The notes: generated by a model not told the origin, from the letters alone. Shown: positions 1 to 6,418, counted from the stretch's first letter. The stretch: DNA of 8,524 nucleotides from Rhodospirillales bacterium (GCA_016763915.1 JAESSX010000217.1:1-8524), one strand, 5' to 3'. Made by a program: numbers and translations.

Positions 1-1
1 C

Positions 2-220
2 GCCGTTGCCGCACCGCCCAGCACCGCGCCCGCCGCGCCGAGACCCTCGACCGCCGATCCCAGCGTTCCCGGCGGCAAGATGTTCCGGCTCAAGGACGAC
101 GCAGCATCACCGGAGACCACTCCGGCACAGGCCCCGTCGCCGTCGGACGATCCCTATGCCGACCTGATTGACGCCGCCCGGGGCCCGGCGGCGGGACAAC
201 CCGCAAGGCCAAAACAATGA
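2..220 (+). CDS. C-terminal tail of an upstream gene (5' end outside window), probably the T1SS partner of the HlyD adaptor
   Basis: Only the last 72 codons are visible, ending in TGA at 218-220. This frame was chosen because it alone stays open up to the HlyD start; the other two plus frames hit stops near 171. The visible peptide is low-complexity and rich in Pro, Ala, Ser and Asp (for example PSTADPSVPGG and TPAQAPSPSDDPYADL), so it is a disordered tail with no recognisable domain. The stop overlaps the ATG of the HlyD adaptor (ATGA, 217-220), which implies an operon with translational coupling. In type I secretion loci the gene directly before the HlyD-type adaptor is usually the ABC permease/ATPase. 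That identity is inferred from context only; no Walker or signature motif lies in the window. Confidence 0.7.
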   Translation, partial: AVAAPPSTAPAAPRPSTADPSVPGGKMFRLKDDAASPETTPAQAPSPSDDPYADLIDAARGPAAGQPARPKQ

Positions 221-1533
221 CATCGATCACGGAAAGAACCGGTAACGAACGCCTGGACGGGCTTCTGGTCAGCCATCCGATGCCCACCTGGCGCGCTTTC
301 GCCTGGCCGGTCATGATCATGATGTTGTTGCTGGTTATCTGGGCCTTTTTCGCCGAACTGGACGAGGTCGCGGTTTCCATCGGCGAAGTGGTGCCGCAAG
401 GGAAGGTCCGGGTCATCCAGCACCTCGAAGGGGGCATCGTCGATCAGTTGTTCGTGACCGAGGGGGACACCGTCAAGGAAGGCGACACCCTGATCCAGCT
501 GGACCAGTCGTCGACCGGCACCAACAAGGACGAACTGAGCGTACGGCTGGACAGCCAGTTTCTTGTCCGCAGCCGCCTACTGGCCGAGGCCGAGGGCAAG
601 AAGCTGGTCTTCTCCCCCGACGTCGCCGCCAAACGGCCGGTCCTGGCGACGTCCCAGCGCCAGGCCTTCGATGCCCGCGCGCGGGAACTGGTCTCCACGC
701 TCAACGTCATGAAGGAACAGGTCAAGCAGCGGAAACTGGAAGTTCTGGAACTGTCGGCCCGGCAAAAAGCCGTCATGCGGAATTACAAGCTGGCTTTGGA
801 ACGCCTGAAAATGTCGGCGTCCCTGTTGACCGAAGGCCTGACCGCGAAAATCGACCACCTGGAACTGGAAGCCGAGGTGGAAAGCCTCGACGGTGAAGTG
901 CAAAGCCTGAAACCGTCCATTCCAAAAGCCCGGGCGGCGGTCGAGGAATCGAAACAGCGCCTGCGCGAAGGGCAAATCCGTTTCCGCCGCGAAGCGCGCG
1001 AGGAACTGGGAAAAACCGAGCAGGAAATCGCCCGTATCCGCGAATTGCTGAAAAGGGCGATGGAACAGGGGTCGCGCGCCGAAATCAAAAGCCCCATCGC
1101 CGGCGTCGTCAAAAATCTGCGCTTCAACACCATCGGCGGCGTCATCAAGCCGGGCGAGCCGATACTGGAAATCGTGCCGACGGGCGAAAATCTGGTGGTG
1201 CAATCGAGGCTAAACCCGACCGACCGCGGCTATGTCTCGGAAGGGCAGAATGCCACCGTCAAGATTTCCACTTATGACTTCGCCCGTTACGGCGGGCTGA
1301 AGGGAACGGTGATCCAGGTGGCGCCCGATACGTCCATGGACGAAAACGGCCAGCCCTATTTCCGCGTAGTCGTGCAGACCGACAAGAACTACCTGGGCCG
1401 CGAGGAAGGATCGCTGCCGATCGTTCCCGGCATGCAGGCCACGGTGGATATCCATACCGGCAAGAAGTCGGTTATTGATTACCTGATAAAACCCGTTCTC
1501 AAGCTGCGCCACGAAGCCTTCCGGGAACGATAA
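217..1533 (+). CDS. HlyD-family type I secretion membrane fusion protein (periplasmic adaptor)
   Basis: This 438-residue protein has the layout of HlyD/PrtE/LapC adaptors, which link an inner-membrane ABC transporter to a TolC-type outer-membrane channel. A short cytoplasmic N-terminus is followed by one membrane segment (about residues 26-46, AFAWPVMIMMLLLVIWAFFA). The first lipoyl half-motif follows with the family hallmark IQHLEGGIV (67-75) and GDTVKEGDTLIQLD. A long charged helical hairpin or coiled coil spans roughly 105-285. The second lipoyl half is near 288-322 (EIKSPIAGVV, GEPILEIVP), then a beta-barrel region. The C-terminus carries the HlyD signature PGMQATVDI...SVIDYLIKPV (404-427). 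Length is normal for the family. The ATG overlaps the stop of the upstream gene, and the ribosome site is weak (AAGG), consistent with coupling. The secreted substrate is not in the window. The family call is firm; the gene name is left open. Confidence 0.95.
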   Translation: MTSITERTGNERLDGLLVSHPMPTWRAFAWPVMIMMLLLVIWAFFAELDEVAVSIGEVVPQGKVRVIQHLEGGIVDQLFVTEGDTVKEGDTLIQLDQSSTGTNKDELSVRLDSQFLVRSRLLAEAEGKKLVFSPDVAAKRPVLATSQRQAFDARARELVSTLNVMKEQVKQRKLEVLELSARQKAVMRNYKLALERLKMSASLLTEGLTAKIDHLELEAEVESLDGEVQSLKPSIPKARAAVEESKQRLREGQIRFRREAREELGKTEQEIARIRELLKRAMEQGSRAEIKSPIAGVVKNLRFNTIGGVIKPGEPILEIVPTGENLVVQSRLNPTDRGYVSEGQNATVKISTYDFARYGGLKGTVIQVAPDTSMDENGQPYFRVVVQTDKNYLGREEGSLPIVPGMQATVDIHTGKKSVIDYLIKPVLKLRHEAFRER

Positions 1534-1554
1534 CCCATCGCGGCCCGCCAGCGA

Positions 1555-1612
1555 AAATGTAACTGATTGAATTTTTTAAGGTTTTAAAAATAAGTTTTTT
1601 GTATAAGAAATA
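1555..1612 (+). promoter_or_regulatory. AT-rich spacer, probable promoter region for the stator genes
   Basis: Between hlyD and the MotA-like gene the composition drops sharply, with runs such as ATTTTTTAAGG and AAGTTTTTTG in an otherwise GC-rich window. A good -10 candidate, TATAAG, sits at 1602-1607, but no convincing -35 lies 16-18 bases before it. TTGAAT at 1567-1572 would instead pair with ATAAGT at 1590-1595 (17-base spacer). No clear sigma-28 or sigma-54 element was seen. A promoter here would separate the stator genes from the secretion operon. Downstream, AACCC/GGGTT at 1617-1632 could fold into a small hairpin but has no useful T-tract, so it is not called a terminator. Confidence 0.4.
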
Positions 1613-1689
1613 GAGTAACCCTTTGGGGGGTTTAAGTATCAGGCGGCATTCAAGTCCGTCGTTGTCGTGCTTTGAAGGCAGGGATAGTT

Positions 1690-2484
1690 ATGTCAATAGC
1701 AACGATCGTCGGTTTCATAGGCGCGATGGGCTTGTTTCTCAGCGCTATCGTCACCGCCACGGACGATTACGCAATCTTCGTCAGCCTCTCCAGCCTGGTC
1801 ATGGTTGCCGGCGGGACCCTGGCGGCGGCGTTTATCTCGTACGAGCCTCGCTACGTTCTTTTGTCGTTTAAAGTGATGATCAAAATCTTCGGCGCGCCGG
1901 CAATCGCGCGGGGCGTGCTGAAAAACGAGGTCGGACGAATCATCAAATGGGCGTATTTGGTCCAGAAAAGCGGCCCTCAGGCCCTCGAGGCGGAAGTCAA
2001 GAAATCCGTTAAAGGCGACAAGTTCCTAAAATTCGGCATCGACATGGTGATCAGCGGCTACACCGGCGAAGAAGTCCGGGAATGCCTGAACAACACCATC
2101 GAGACCAGCTTCGGGCGCAACACGGTGTTAGTGGATATCATCAAGAAAATGGGCGCGGCGGCGCCGGCCTTCGGCATGATCGGCACGCTCGTCGGCCTGA
2201 TCATCATGCTCGGCAGCATGGGCGGCGATCCGTCGACGCTGGGCGCGGGACTTGCGGTGGCGCTGTGCACGACGCTCTACGGCGTGATATTTTCGCAGAT
2301 CATTTTCCTCCCCTCGGCAACCAAGATCCTGCAGCGCGAGCAGATCATCCGCTTCCGCAATTACCTTGTCGCCGAGGGCCTGGTGCTGCTGGCCGACAAG
2401 AAAAGCCCCCGTTTCATTCAAGATCGGATGAACAGCTTTCTCGACCCGGCGATCCACTTCGATATCGACAAGATGAAGAAGTGA
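1690..2484 (+). CDS. MotA/PomA-like flagellar stator protein (MotA/TolQ/ExbB family)
   Basis: The predicted protein has 264 residues with four membrane segments at about 4-22, 29-49, 154-176 and 188-208, and a large cytoplasmic loop between the second and third, as in MotA/PomA. The signature GAAAPAFGMIGTLVGL (155-170) and LAVALCTTLYG (188-198) match PomA-type sequences well. Prolines 159 and 208 are 49 residues apart, the same spacing as the functional Pro173 and Pro222 of E. coli MotA. In the loop, QKSGPQALE (92-100) aligns with the PomA segment bearing Arg88, Lys89 and Glu96: Lys and Glu are kept but the Arg is Gln. The ATG at 1690 is preferred over an in-frame TTG at 1672, because GGGA lies 5 bases before it and the first membrane helix then starts as in relatives. 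It should form the ion-driven stator with the downstream MotB-like protein. The coupling ion (H+ or Na+) cannot be read reliably. Confidence 0.92.
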   Translation: MSIATIVGFIGAMGLFLSAIVTATDDYAIFVSLSSLVMVAGGTLAAAFISYEPRYVLLSFKVMIKIFGAPAIARGVLKNEVGRIIKWAYLVQKSGPQALEAEVKKSVKGDKFLKFGIDMVISGYTGEEVRECLNNTIETSFGRNTVLVDIIKKMGAAAPAFGMIGTLVGLIIMLGSMGGDPSTLGAGLAVALCTTLYGVIFSQIIFLPSATKILQREQIIRFRNYLVAEGLVLLADKKSPRFIQDRMNSFLDPAIHFDIDKMKK

Positions 2485-2532
2485 TCGACGCCGCAACCCG
2501 TTTCTGGCCGGCGAGGCCATAGGACAGAGATC

Positions 2533-3336
2533 ATGGAAGCGCCTCCCGAAGAAGTTGAAGAAAAAGAAGACTGGCTGGTCACCTATGCCGACGCCATCAC
2601 GCTGTTGATGGCCTTCATGGTCATGCTCCTCACCTTCGCCGAATATGACATCCCCGCCTTCGAGACGGCGGCGACGGCGATCAAGAGCAACCTCACCGGA
2701 CAGGAATCCACCAGCCCGATCCAGTTACTCCGGATCGACGTTCAGGATGTCGTCTACAACATGCAGGCCGACCAGGTGGTCAAGGTCGAAACCGACAAAA
2801 AGGGTATCGTTATCGAGCTGTCCAGTTCGGCCTTTTTCAAACCCGGGTTCGCCGATATCCGTGAAGAAGCCCTGCCGGTTCTGGAAAAAATGACGCAAAC
2901 CCTTCTGGCGCCCCGCTACCAGTTCTACACAATCGAAATCGAGGGGCACACCGACGACGTCCCCATCAACACCGTCCGGTACCCGTCGAACTGGGAACTG
3001 TCGGCGTCCCGCGCCGCCGGCATCATCCGCTTTTTAATCAGCCAGGAGTTGGATCCCAGCCGCATGAAAGCGACCGGCTATGCCGATACCCAGCCGAAGG
3101 CCCCGAACAGAACCCCCGACGGCACGGCGATCCCGGAAAACCAGTCCACCAACCGGCGGGTCGCCCTGCTCATCTATCCCATGTCCCTGGAGGAAAAGAA
3201 GGCCTACCAGAATATCCTGGCGATGCAGGAGCAAAAGGAATTGGCAAAAGACGCCGCCGAAGGCAAACAGGCTTTGCCCCCACTGCAGCAAATGCAGGGC
3301 GGAAACGTCATTCCCGCCGCCCCCACCCAACAGTAG
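2533..3336 (+). CDS. MotB/PomB-like stator protein with OmpA peptidoglycan-binding domain
   Basis: The protein has 267 residues. A short, strongly acidic N-terminus (MEAPPEEVEEKED) precedes one membrane helix (about 14-35) starting WLVTYADAITLLMAFMVM. Asp20 in TYAD corresponds to the essential ion-binding Asp of MotB (Asp32 in E. coli) and PomB. FAEYD after the helix resembles the PomB segment SFSEMD, so the pair looks PomAB-like. The periplasmic OmpA-like domain (about 95-216) shows GHTDDVP (138-144), NWELSASRA (153-161) and NRRV (207-210), the residues that hold peptidoglycan. A charged, Gln-rich tail follows the domain. The gene starts 48 bases after the MotA-like stop, with AGGACAGAG as ribosome site, so the two are almost certainly cotranscribed. 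It would anchor the stator to the cell wall. E. coli-type MotB has a longer, basic N-terminus, which is absent here. Confidence 0.92.
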   Translation: MEAPPEEVEEKEDWLVTYADAITLLMAFMVMLLTFAEYDIPAFETAATAIKSNLTGQESTSPIQLLRIDVQDVVYNMQADQVVKVETDKKGIVIELSSSAFFKPGFADIREEALPVLEKMTQTLLAPRYQFYTIEIEGHTDDVPINTVRYPSNWELSASRAAGIIRFLISQELDPSRMKATGYADTQPKAPNRTPDGTAIPENQSTNRRVALLIYPMSLEEKKAYQNILAMQEQKELAKDAAEGKQALPPLQQMQGGNVIPAAPTQQ

Positions 3337-3420
3337 CCCCCGCGTGCCGGCGGTCCTTTTCGGCGATACCTTTGAAGAATTTCGGATGGACGAACGCCGG
3401 GGACGGCGGCGGCCCGATGG

Positions 3421-4242
3421 TTACAGCTCGATGGTCATGCCTTCGCGGCAAACGATATTGCCGTCCCAGGCATCCTGGGCTTGCGTTGCAAGCGCATCCA
3501 TAAAATCGTCTTCATGGCCCGGCTCGTGGTGGAAAATGCCGAGTTTTTTGGCGTTGGCTTCCAGGCACAGCCGCATACCTTCATTCCAGGTGGAATGTCC
3601 CCAGCCGATCTTGGACTGGAATTCCTCTTTCGTATAGGTGCAGTCGTAAATCACAAAATCGGCGCCGTCGATCAGCTCCAGGATGTTCCGGTCCGACTGG
3701 TCCGGCACGTGTTCCGTATCGGTGATGTACACCGCCGCCTTGCCGTCATATTCGATCCGGTAGCCCGTGGCCCCGTTGGGGTGGTTGAGCGGCGCCGTCA
3801 CGATCCGCACACCGTCAAAAAGCTGGAAGCTCTCGCCGGCCTGAAAATCGTGATACTCCAGGTTCGCCTGGATGGCGTCGAGGGGCACCGGAAAAACCGG
3901 ATTGTTCATCTGGGTCGACAGAACATCCTGGATGCCGCCTTGCCCCTTGAGGTGCCCCGCCATGATGGTAATGGAATTTTCGGGGTTGTAGGCCGGGGTG
4001 AAAAACGGGAAGCCGTTTATGTGATCCCAATGGGAGTGCGTGAACAGCATGTGGGAAACACAGTTGCCGGATTTCATCAGGGTTTCGCCGAAATTGCGAA
4101 TGCCCGTTCCCGCGTCCAGCACGAAAGTATGGTCACCGGCCTGCACCTCGATGCAGCTGGTATTGCCACCATATTTCATGTGATTGGGAGTCGCGCACGC
4201 AATACTTCCACGGACCCCCCAGAATTTAAGTTTCAGCGACAT
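3421..4242 (-). CDS. Metallo-beta-lactamase-fold hydrolase, cyclic-phosphodiesterase-like (COG1235/PhnP-type)
   Basis: From the ATG at 4242 the protein has 273 residues and begins MSLKLKFWGVRGSIACATPN, the typical start of this MBL subgroup, followed by YGGNTSCIEV (24-33). Metal ligands are visible in order: THSHWDH (68-74, giving His69, His71, Asp73 and His74), His154 (LNHPNGATG), Asp175 (ITDTEH) and His238/239 (IFHHEPGH). The single-domain layout resembles RNase Z/PhnP-like phosphodiesterases; the true substrate is unknown. A GTG at 4374 would lengthen the protein by 44 residues and overlap the upstream TGA (GTGA). I reject it as the main start because the extension is AT-richer, has no family resemblance, and homologues start near FWGVRGS. 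GGGCGGA lies 1 base before the ATG, so the ribosome site is weak. It is probably the last gene of the rpoH-led minus-strand group. Confidence 0.87.
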   Translation of the reverse strand: MSLKLKFWGVRGSIACATPNHMKYGGNTSCIEVQAGDHTFVLDAGTGIRNFGETLMKSGNCVSHMLFTHSHWDHINGFPFFTPAYNPENSITIMAGHLKGQGGIQDVLSTQMNNPVFPVPLDAIQANLEYHDFQAGESFQLFDGVRIVTAPLNHPNGATGYRIEYDGKAAVYITDTEHVPDQSDRNILELIDGADFVIYDCTYTKEEFQSKIGWGHSTWNEGMRLCLEANAKKLGIFHHEPGHEDDFMDALATQAQDAWDGNIVCREGMTIEL

Positions 4243-4370
4243 TCCGCCCGTTTCATTTTTTCCGCCTGCGATTATTAGGTCCTGTCTTTGGGATTCAGGA
4301 ATGACTGCCCCTAAAAACAGATAGTGGGGAGACTTTTGCCCCGAATCAACCCGTAAGACTGTGATCGCCG

Positions 4371-5132
4371 TCACTTTTTACTGAACTCGACCTGACATCC
4401 AAGGGAAATTTCCGCCAACCGGTCCGCCCTGCCCCTATTTACGGCGATTTCCAGCAGGCCGTTGGAATTTTCGTAACACAACGGCGCGCCTTCGGGAACA
4501 TCGGAAAATGTCTCCGCGCGCGGGATCGAGCGTCCCCCAACGGCGATACCCCCTGCTCCCGTTGCCACCGAAGCCCGCAGCCCGGTCATGGCGTTTCCGA
4601 AATCGTCGATGTAGATGATTTCCGCGAGGTCGTCGGGCCATTCCGGACGGCGGATGTCGTCGGGCGGGGTTTCCCTGAAATCCGCTCCGCCCTGCCTTAA
4701 GTCCTTGTCCGGCGTTTCTCCGCACGCCAGGCGCGCGGCTATGGGGGCGAACAGGTCGCGGCCGTGAAACGTCGCCGTCAGCCGCTCCGGCCGCCAGACG
4801 ATATCCCACCACCGGGGCCGGGCTTTGGCGCGCCTTATGACGATTTCAAAAAGCCCGTTGTCGGGGCCGACATACCAACGCCCGTCGGCTTCCAGAACGC
4901 CCGGCGAACGATCACCGCCGACGCCGGGATCGACGACGGCGAAAAAAACCGTTCCGGGCGGAAATTCCCCGTTATAGGCCGCCAGCAGATAGGCCGCCGG
5001 TTTCGGGCCGTAGGCAGGGGCGTTGACGAACAGGTCGATCACCGGCGTACCGGGCGCGCCCTGGTGCAGAACGTTTCTGACCTGCCCCAGGTAGGGACCG
5101 CCCAGACCGAAATCGGTAAAAAGGACAATCAT
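4371..5132 (-). CDS. SAM hydroxide adenosyltransferase (SAM hydrolase, DUF62 family)
   Basis: The protein has 253 residues from the ATG at 5132; a TTG just before it (5135) is a less likely start. The family splits S-adenosylmethionine with water into adenosine and methionine, and relatives include fluorinase and chlorinase. Diagnostic segments are IVLFTDFG (2-9), VVDPGVGG (66-73), VGPDNGLF (88-95), TFHGRDLFAP (121-130) and IDDFGNAMTG. The proposed Asp-Arg-His set of the hydrolases is present as Asp68, Arg75 and His123, which argues for the hydrolase rather than a halogenase. The C-terminal domain ends with YENSNGLLEIAVNRG, also typical. The start lies 74 bases after the rpoH stop on the same strand and the ribosome site is poor. 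The stop overlaps a GTG that could begin a longer form of the next gene. The protein is cytoplasmic; its physiological role in most bacteria is unresolved. Confidence 0.92.
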   Translation of the reverse strand: MIVLFTDFGLGGPYLGQVRNVLHQGAPGTPVIDLFVNAPAYGPKPAAYLLAAYNGEFPPGTVFFAVVDPGVGGDRSPGVLEADGRWYVGPDNGLFEIVIRRAKARPRWWDIVWRPERLTATFHGRDLFAPIAARLACGETPDKDLRQGGADFRETPPDDIRRPEWPDDLAEIIYIDDFGNAMTGLRASVATGAGGIAVGGRSIPRAETFSDVPEGAPLCYENSNGLLEIAVNRGRADRLAEISLGCQVEFSKK

Positions 5133-5206
5133 CAACCGGCGTCCATTCCTGGAAGAACCGTCACAACGCCCGTCCGGAGCCGGCCGGATCGGCCATTCAG
5201 GGGGGG

Positions 5207-6088
5207 TTAAGCGGCGGCTTCCTGCGCGACCGCCGTCTGGACCGCTTCCTGGACCTTTTCGAAAGCGCGCACCTCAAGCTGGCGGACGCGTTCGCGGCTG
5301 ATGCCGTACTTTTGGCCCAGTGTATCCAGTGTCTTGGGCTCATCGTTCAGGCGCCGTTCGGCAAGAATATCGCGGTCGCGTTCCGGCAGCGCCTGCATCG
5401 CCCGCCTGAGAATGGCGCCGTGGTGCGACAGTTCTTCCGCATCGGCCACCAGGCGTTCGGGGCTGGGGCCTTCGGCAACCAGGGTGTCCTGAAATTCCAT
5501 GCCTTCGTCGTCCGTCGACAGGGGCGCGTTGAGGGACAGGTCTCGCGAAGACATCCGCCGGTTCATTTTGGTGATTTCATCGGCGGACATATTCATCTTG
5601 TCCGACAGCTGTTTGGCCTGATCGGGCGTCAATTCGCCGGCGTCGAGGATATTGAGGCGGCTTTTGATGCTGCGCAGCGAGAAAAACAGTTTCTTTTGCG
5701 ACGCCACCGTCCCCAGCTTAACCATGGACCAGGATTTCAGGATGTATTCGGTGATCGAGGCCTTGATCCACCACATGGCATAGGTGGACAGACGGAACCC
5801 CAGTTCCGGGTCGAACTTTTTGACCGCCTTCATCAGCCCGATATTGCCTTCCGACACCAGGTCGGCGACGGGGAGGCCATATCCACGGTATTTCATCGCC
5901 ATCTTGGCGACGAGGCGCAAATGCGACGTTACCAGCTTGTGAGCGGCGTCGGTGTCGCCCTTATCGCGCCAGAGTCTGGCGAGAGACTGTTCGTCCGCCT
6001 TTTCCAGAATGGGAAAGCTCCAGACCTCGCGAAAATACAAGGCCAGGCCGCCTTCGACTGGAACTGCTGGTAAGGATATCGCTGCCAT
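5207..6088 (-). CDS. rpoH: RNA polymerase sigma-32 factor (heat-shock sigma)
   Basis: The 293-residue protein is a sigma-70 family member with the RpoH subtype marks. Region 1.2 is near 15-40. Regions 2.1-2.4 run from about 50 to 120 (HLRLVAKMAMKYRGYG, DLVSEGNIGLMKAVKKFD, STYAMWWIKASITEYI). The RpoH box is QKKLFFSLR (131-139), close to E. coli QRKLFFNLR, with Ser in place of Asn. Region 4.2, with its helix-turn-helix, lies near 254-280 (TLGQKYGISRERVRQLEVRA). It directs core polymerase to heat-shock promoters. The ATG is fixed by AGGGG 8 bases upstream (6097-6101) and by an N-terminus typical of alphaproteobacterial RpoH. Many alphaproteobacteria have two or more rpoH genes; which paralogue this is cannot be told here. 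Downstream on the same strand are the SAM hydrolase and the MBL protein. Control may involve the long leader described separately. Confidence 0.96.
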   Translation of the reverse strand: MAAISLPAVPVEGGLALYFREVWSFPILEKADEQSLARLWRDKGDTDAAHKLVTSHLRLVAKMAMKYRGYGLPVADLVSEGNIGLMKAVKKFDPELGFRLSTYAMWWIKASITEYILKSWSMVKLGTVASQKKLFFSLRSIKSRLNILDAGELTPDQAKQLSDKMNMSADEITKMNRRMSSRDLSLNAPLSTDDEGMEFQDTLVAEGPSPERLVADAEELSHHGAILRRAMQALPERDRDILAERRLNDEPKTLDTLGQKYGISRERVRQLEVRAFEKVQEAVQTAVAQEAAA

Positions 6089-6144
6089 AACTGTAACCCC
6101 TTTTTCTTTCGTTAGCCGGGCCCGGGATCAAACCGGTTGCGGCG

Positions 6145-6180
6145 GCGGATTGCTACGATCCTATCCGCACAAAATGTGCG
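6145..6180 (-). promoter_or_regulatory. Two overlapping inverted repeats in the rpoH leader
   Basis: On the minus strand CGCACA-TTT-TGTGCG (6180-6166) is a perfect 6-base inverted repeat. It is followed by GCGGAT (6168-6163) and ATCCGC (6150-6145), a second perfect 6-base pair with a 12-base loop. The two share bases 6166-6168, so as RNA hairpins they exclude each other. They lie 57 bases before the rpoH ATG and start 3 bases after the stop of the small ORF at 6183-6287. Neither has a T-tract, so this is not an ordinary terminator. The first repeat could alternatively be a protein-binding operator in DNA. Role unproven. Confidence 0.4.
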
Positions 6181-6182
6181 AA

Positions 6183-6287
6183 TTATGGCGAGTATGCCGC
6201 AGATGTTTTGGGGATAATAAAAACGTGCGCGCAACCTGTATCGTGGGTGACGGGCATAACGGGCACGGTGCATGCGAAAACGCACAT
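6183..6287 (-). CDS. Possible 34-residue small ORF or leader peptide upstream of rpoH
   Basis: An ATG at 6287 is preceded by GGAGG at 6300-6296 with an 8-base gap, the strongest Shine-Dalgarno-like site in the window. The frame reads 34 codons to TAA. The product starts MCVFACTVPVMPV and contains Cys2, Cys6, His15, Cys19 and His21, with no membrane helix and no family I recognise. An upstream in-frame ATG at 6293 is only 2 bases from GGAGG and is less likely. It lies within the probable rpoH leader and ends 3 bases before a hairpin, which suggests a regulatory uORF or a small protein. Such a short ORF could occur by chance, and codon use gives little help at this length. Confidence 0.35.
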   Translation of the reverse strand: MCVFACTVPVMPVTHDTGCAHVFIIPKTSAAYSP

Positions 6288-6379
6288 GGTCATATCCTCC
6301 GTTCGAAGCAATACGCCTTTTTGGCCTACCAATCGGTCAGACCTCGGAATTGCCGGCCCCATTGGGCACCAGCATATGA

Positions 6380-6408
6380 GATATTGCACTTTTCCCGAAA
6401 AATGTCAA
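6380..6408 (-). promoter_or_regulatory. Candidate promoter for rpoH (and the small ORF)
   Basis: On the minus strand a perfect TTGACA (-35) occupies 6408-6403. AATATC follows after 17 bases (6385-6380), or ATATCT after 18. The -10 match is only fair, but -10 boxes in this group of bacteria are often weak. Transcription would start near 6372 and give a leader of about 285 bases before rpoH. CTTG precedes ACA, so the start of a sigma-32-type -35 is present, but the alphaproteobacterial sigma-32 -10 consensus is not matched well. A second sigma-32-like possibility (TTGCGC and CCCCAAAA near 6235-6207) is weaker. Confidence 0.45.
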
Positions 6409-6418
6409 GCGGAACTGA

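Noticed and set aside
577..1203. Minus-strand open frame (208 codons) opposite hlyD
   Set aside because: Phe/Gln/Arg-rich translation typical of the reverse strand of a helical coding region; no independent support.
2082..2522. Plus-strand open frame (146 codons) overlapping the end of the MotA-like gene
   Set aside because: Shifted frame within a conserved membrane protein; the His/Arg/Gly-rich product looks spurious.
3481..4278. Long plus-strand open frame (265 codons) opposite the MBL gene
   Set aside because: It lies fully antisense to a gene with intact catalytic motifs and its product has no family resemblance. GC-rich coding DNA commonly leaves the opposite strand open.
5182..5194. 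GGCCG-GAT-CGGCC hairpin between rpoH and the SAM hydrolase
   Set aside because: Only 5 base pairs and no T-tract on either side, in GC-rich sequence where short palindromes are common, so not called a terminator.
5312..6073. Long plus-strand open frame (253 codons) opposite rpoH
   Set aside because: Antisense shadow of rpoH, whose regions 2 and 4 are unmistakable; the product is His/Gln/Arg-rich with no recognisable domain.
6116..6138. Palindromes CCGGGCCCGG (6116-6125) and AACCGGTT (6131-6138) in the rpoH leader
   Set aside because: Short, self-complementary GC-rich words expected by chance; no spacing or symmetry that points to a known operator.
6290..6345. GTTCGAAGC near 6301, resembling a tRNA T-loop
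   Set aside because: No acceptor, D or anticodon stems pair around it on either strand and no CCA end is present.
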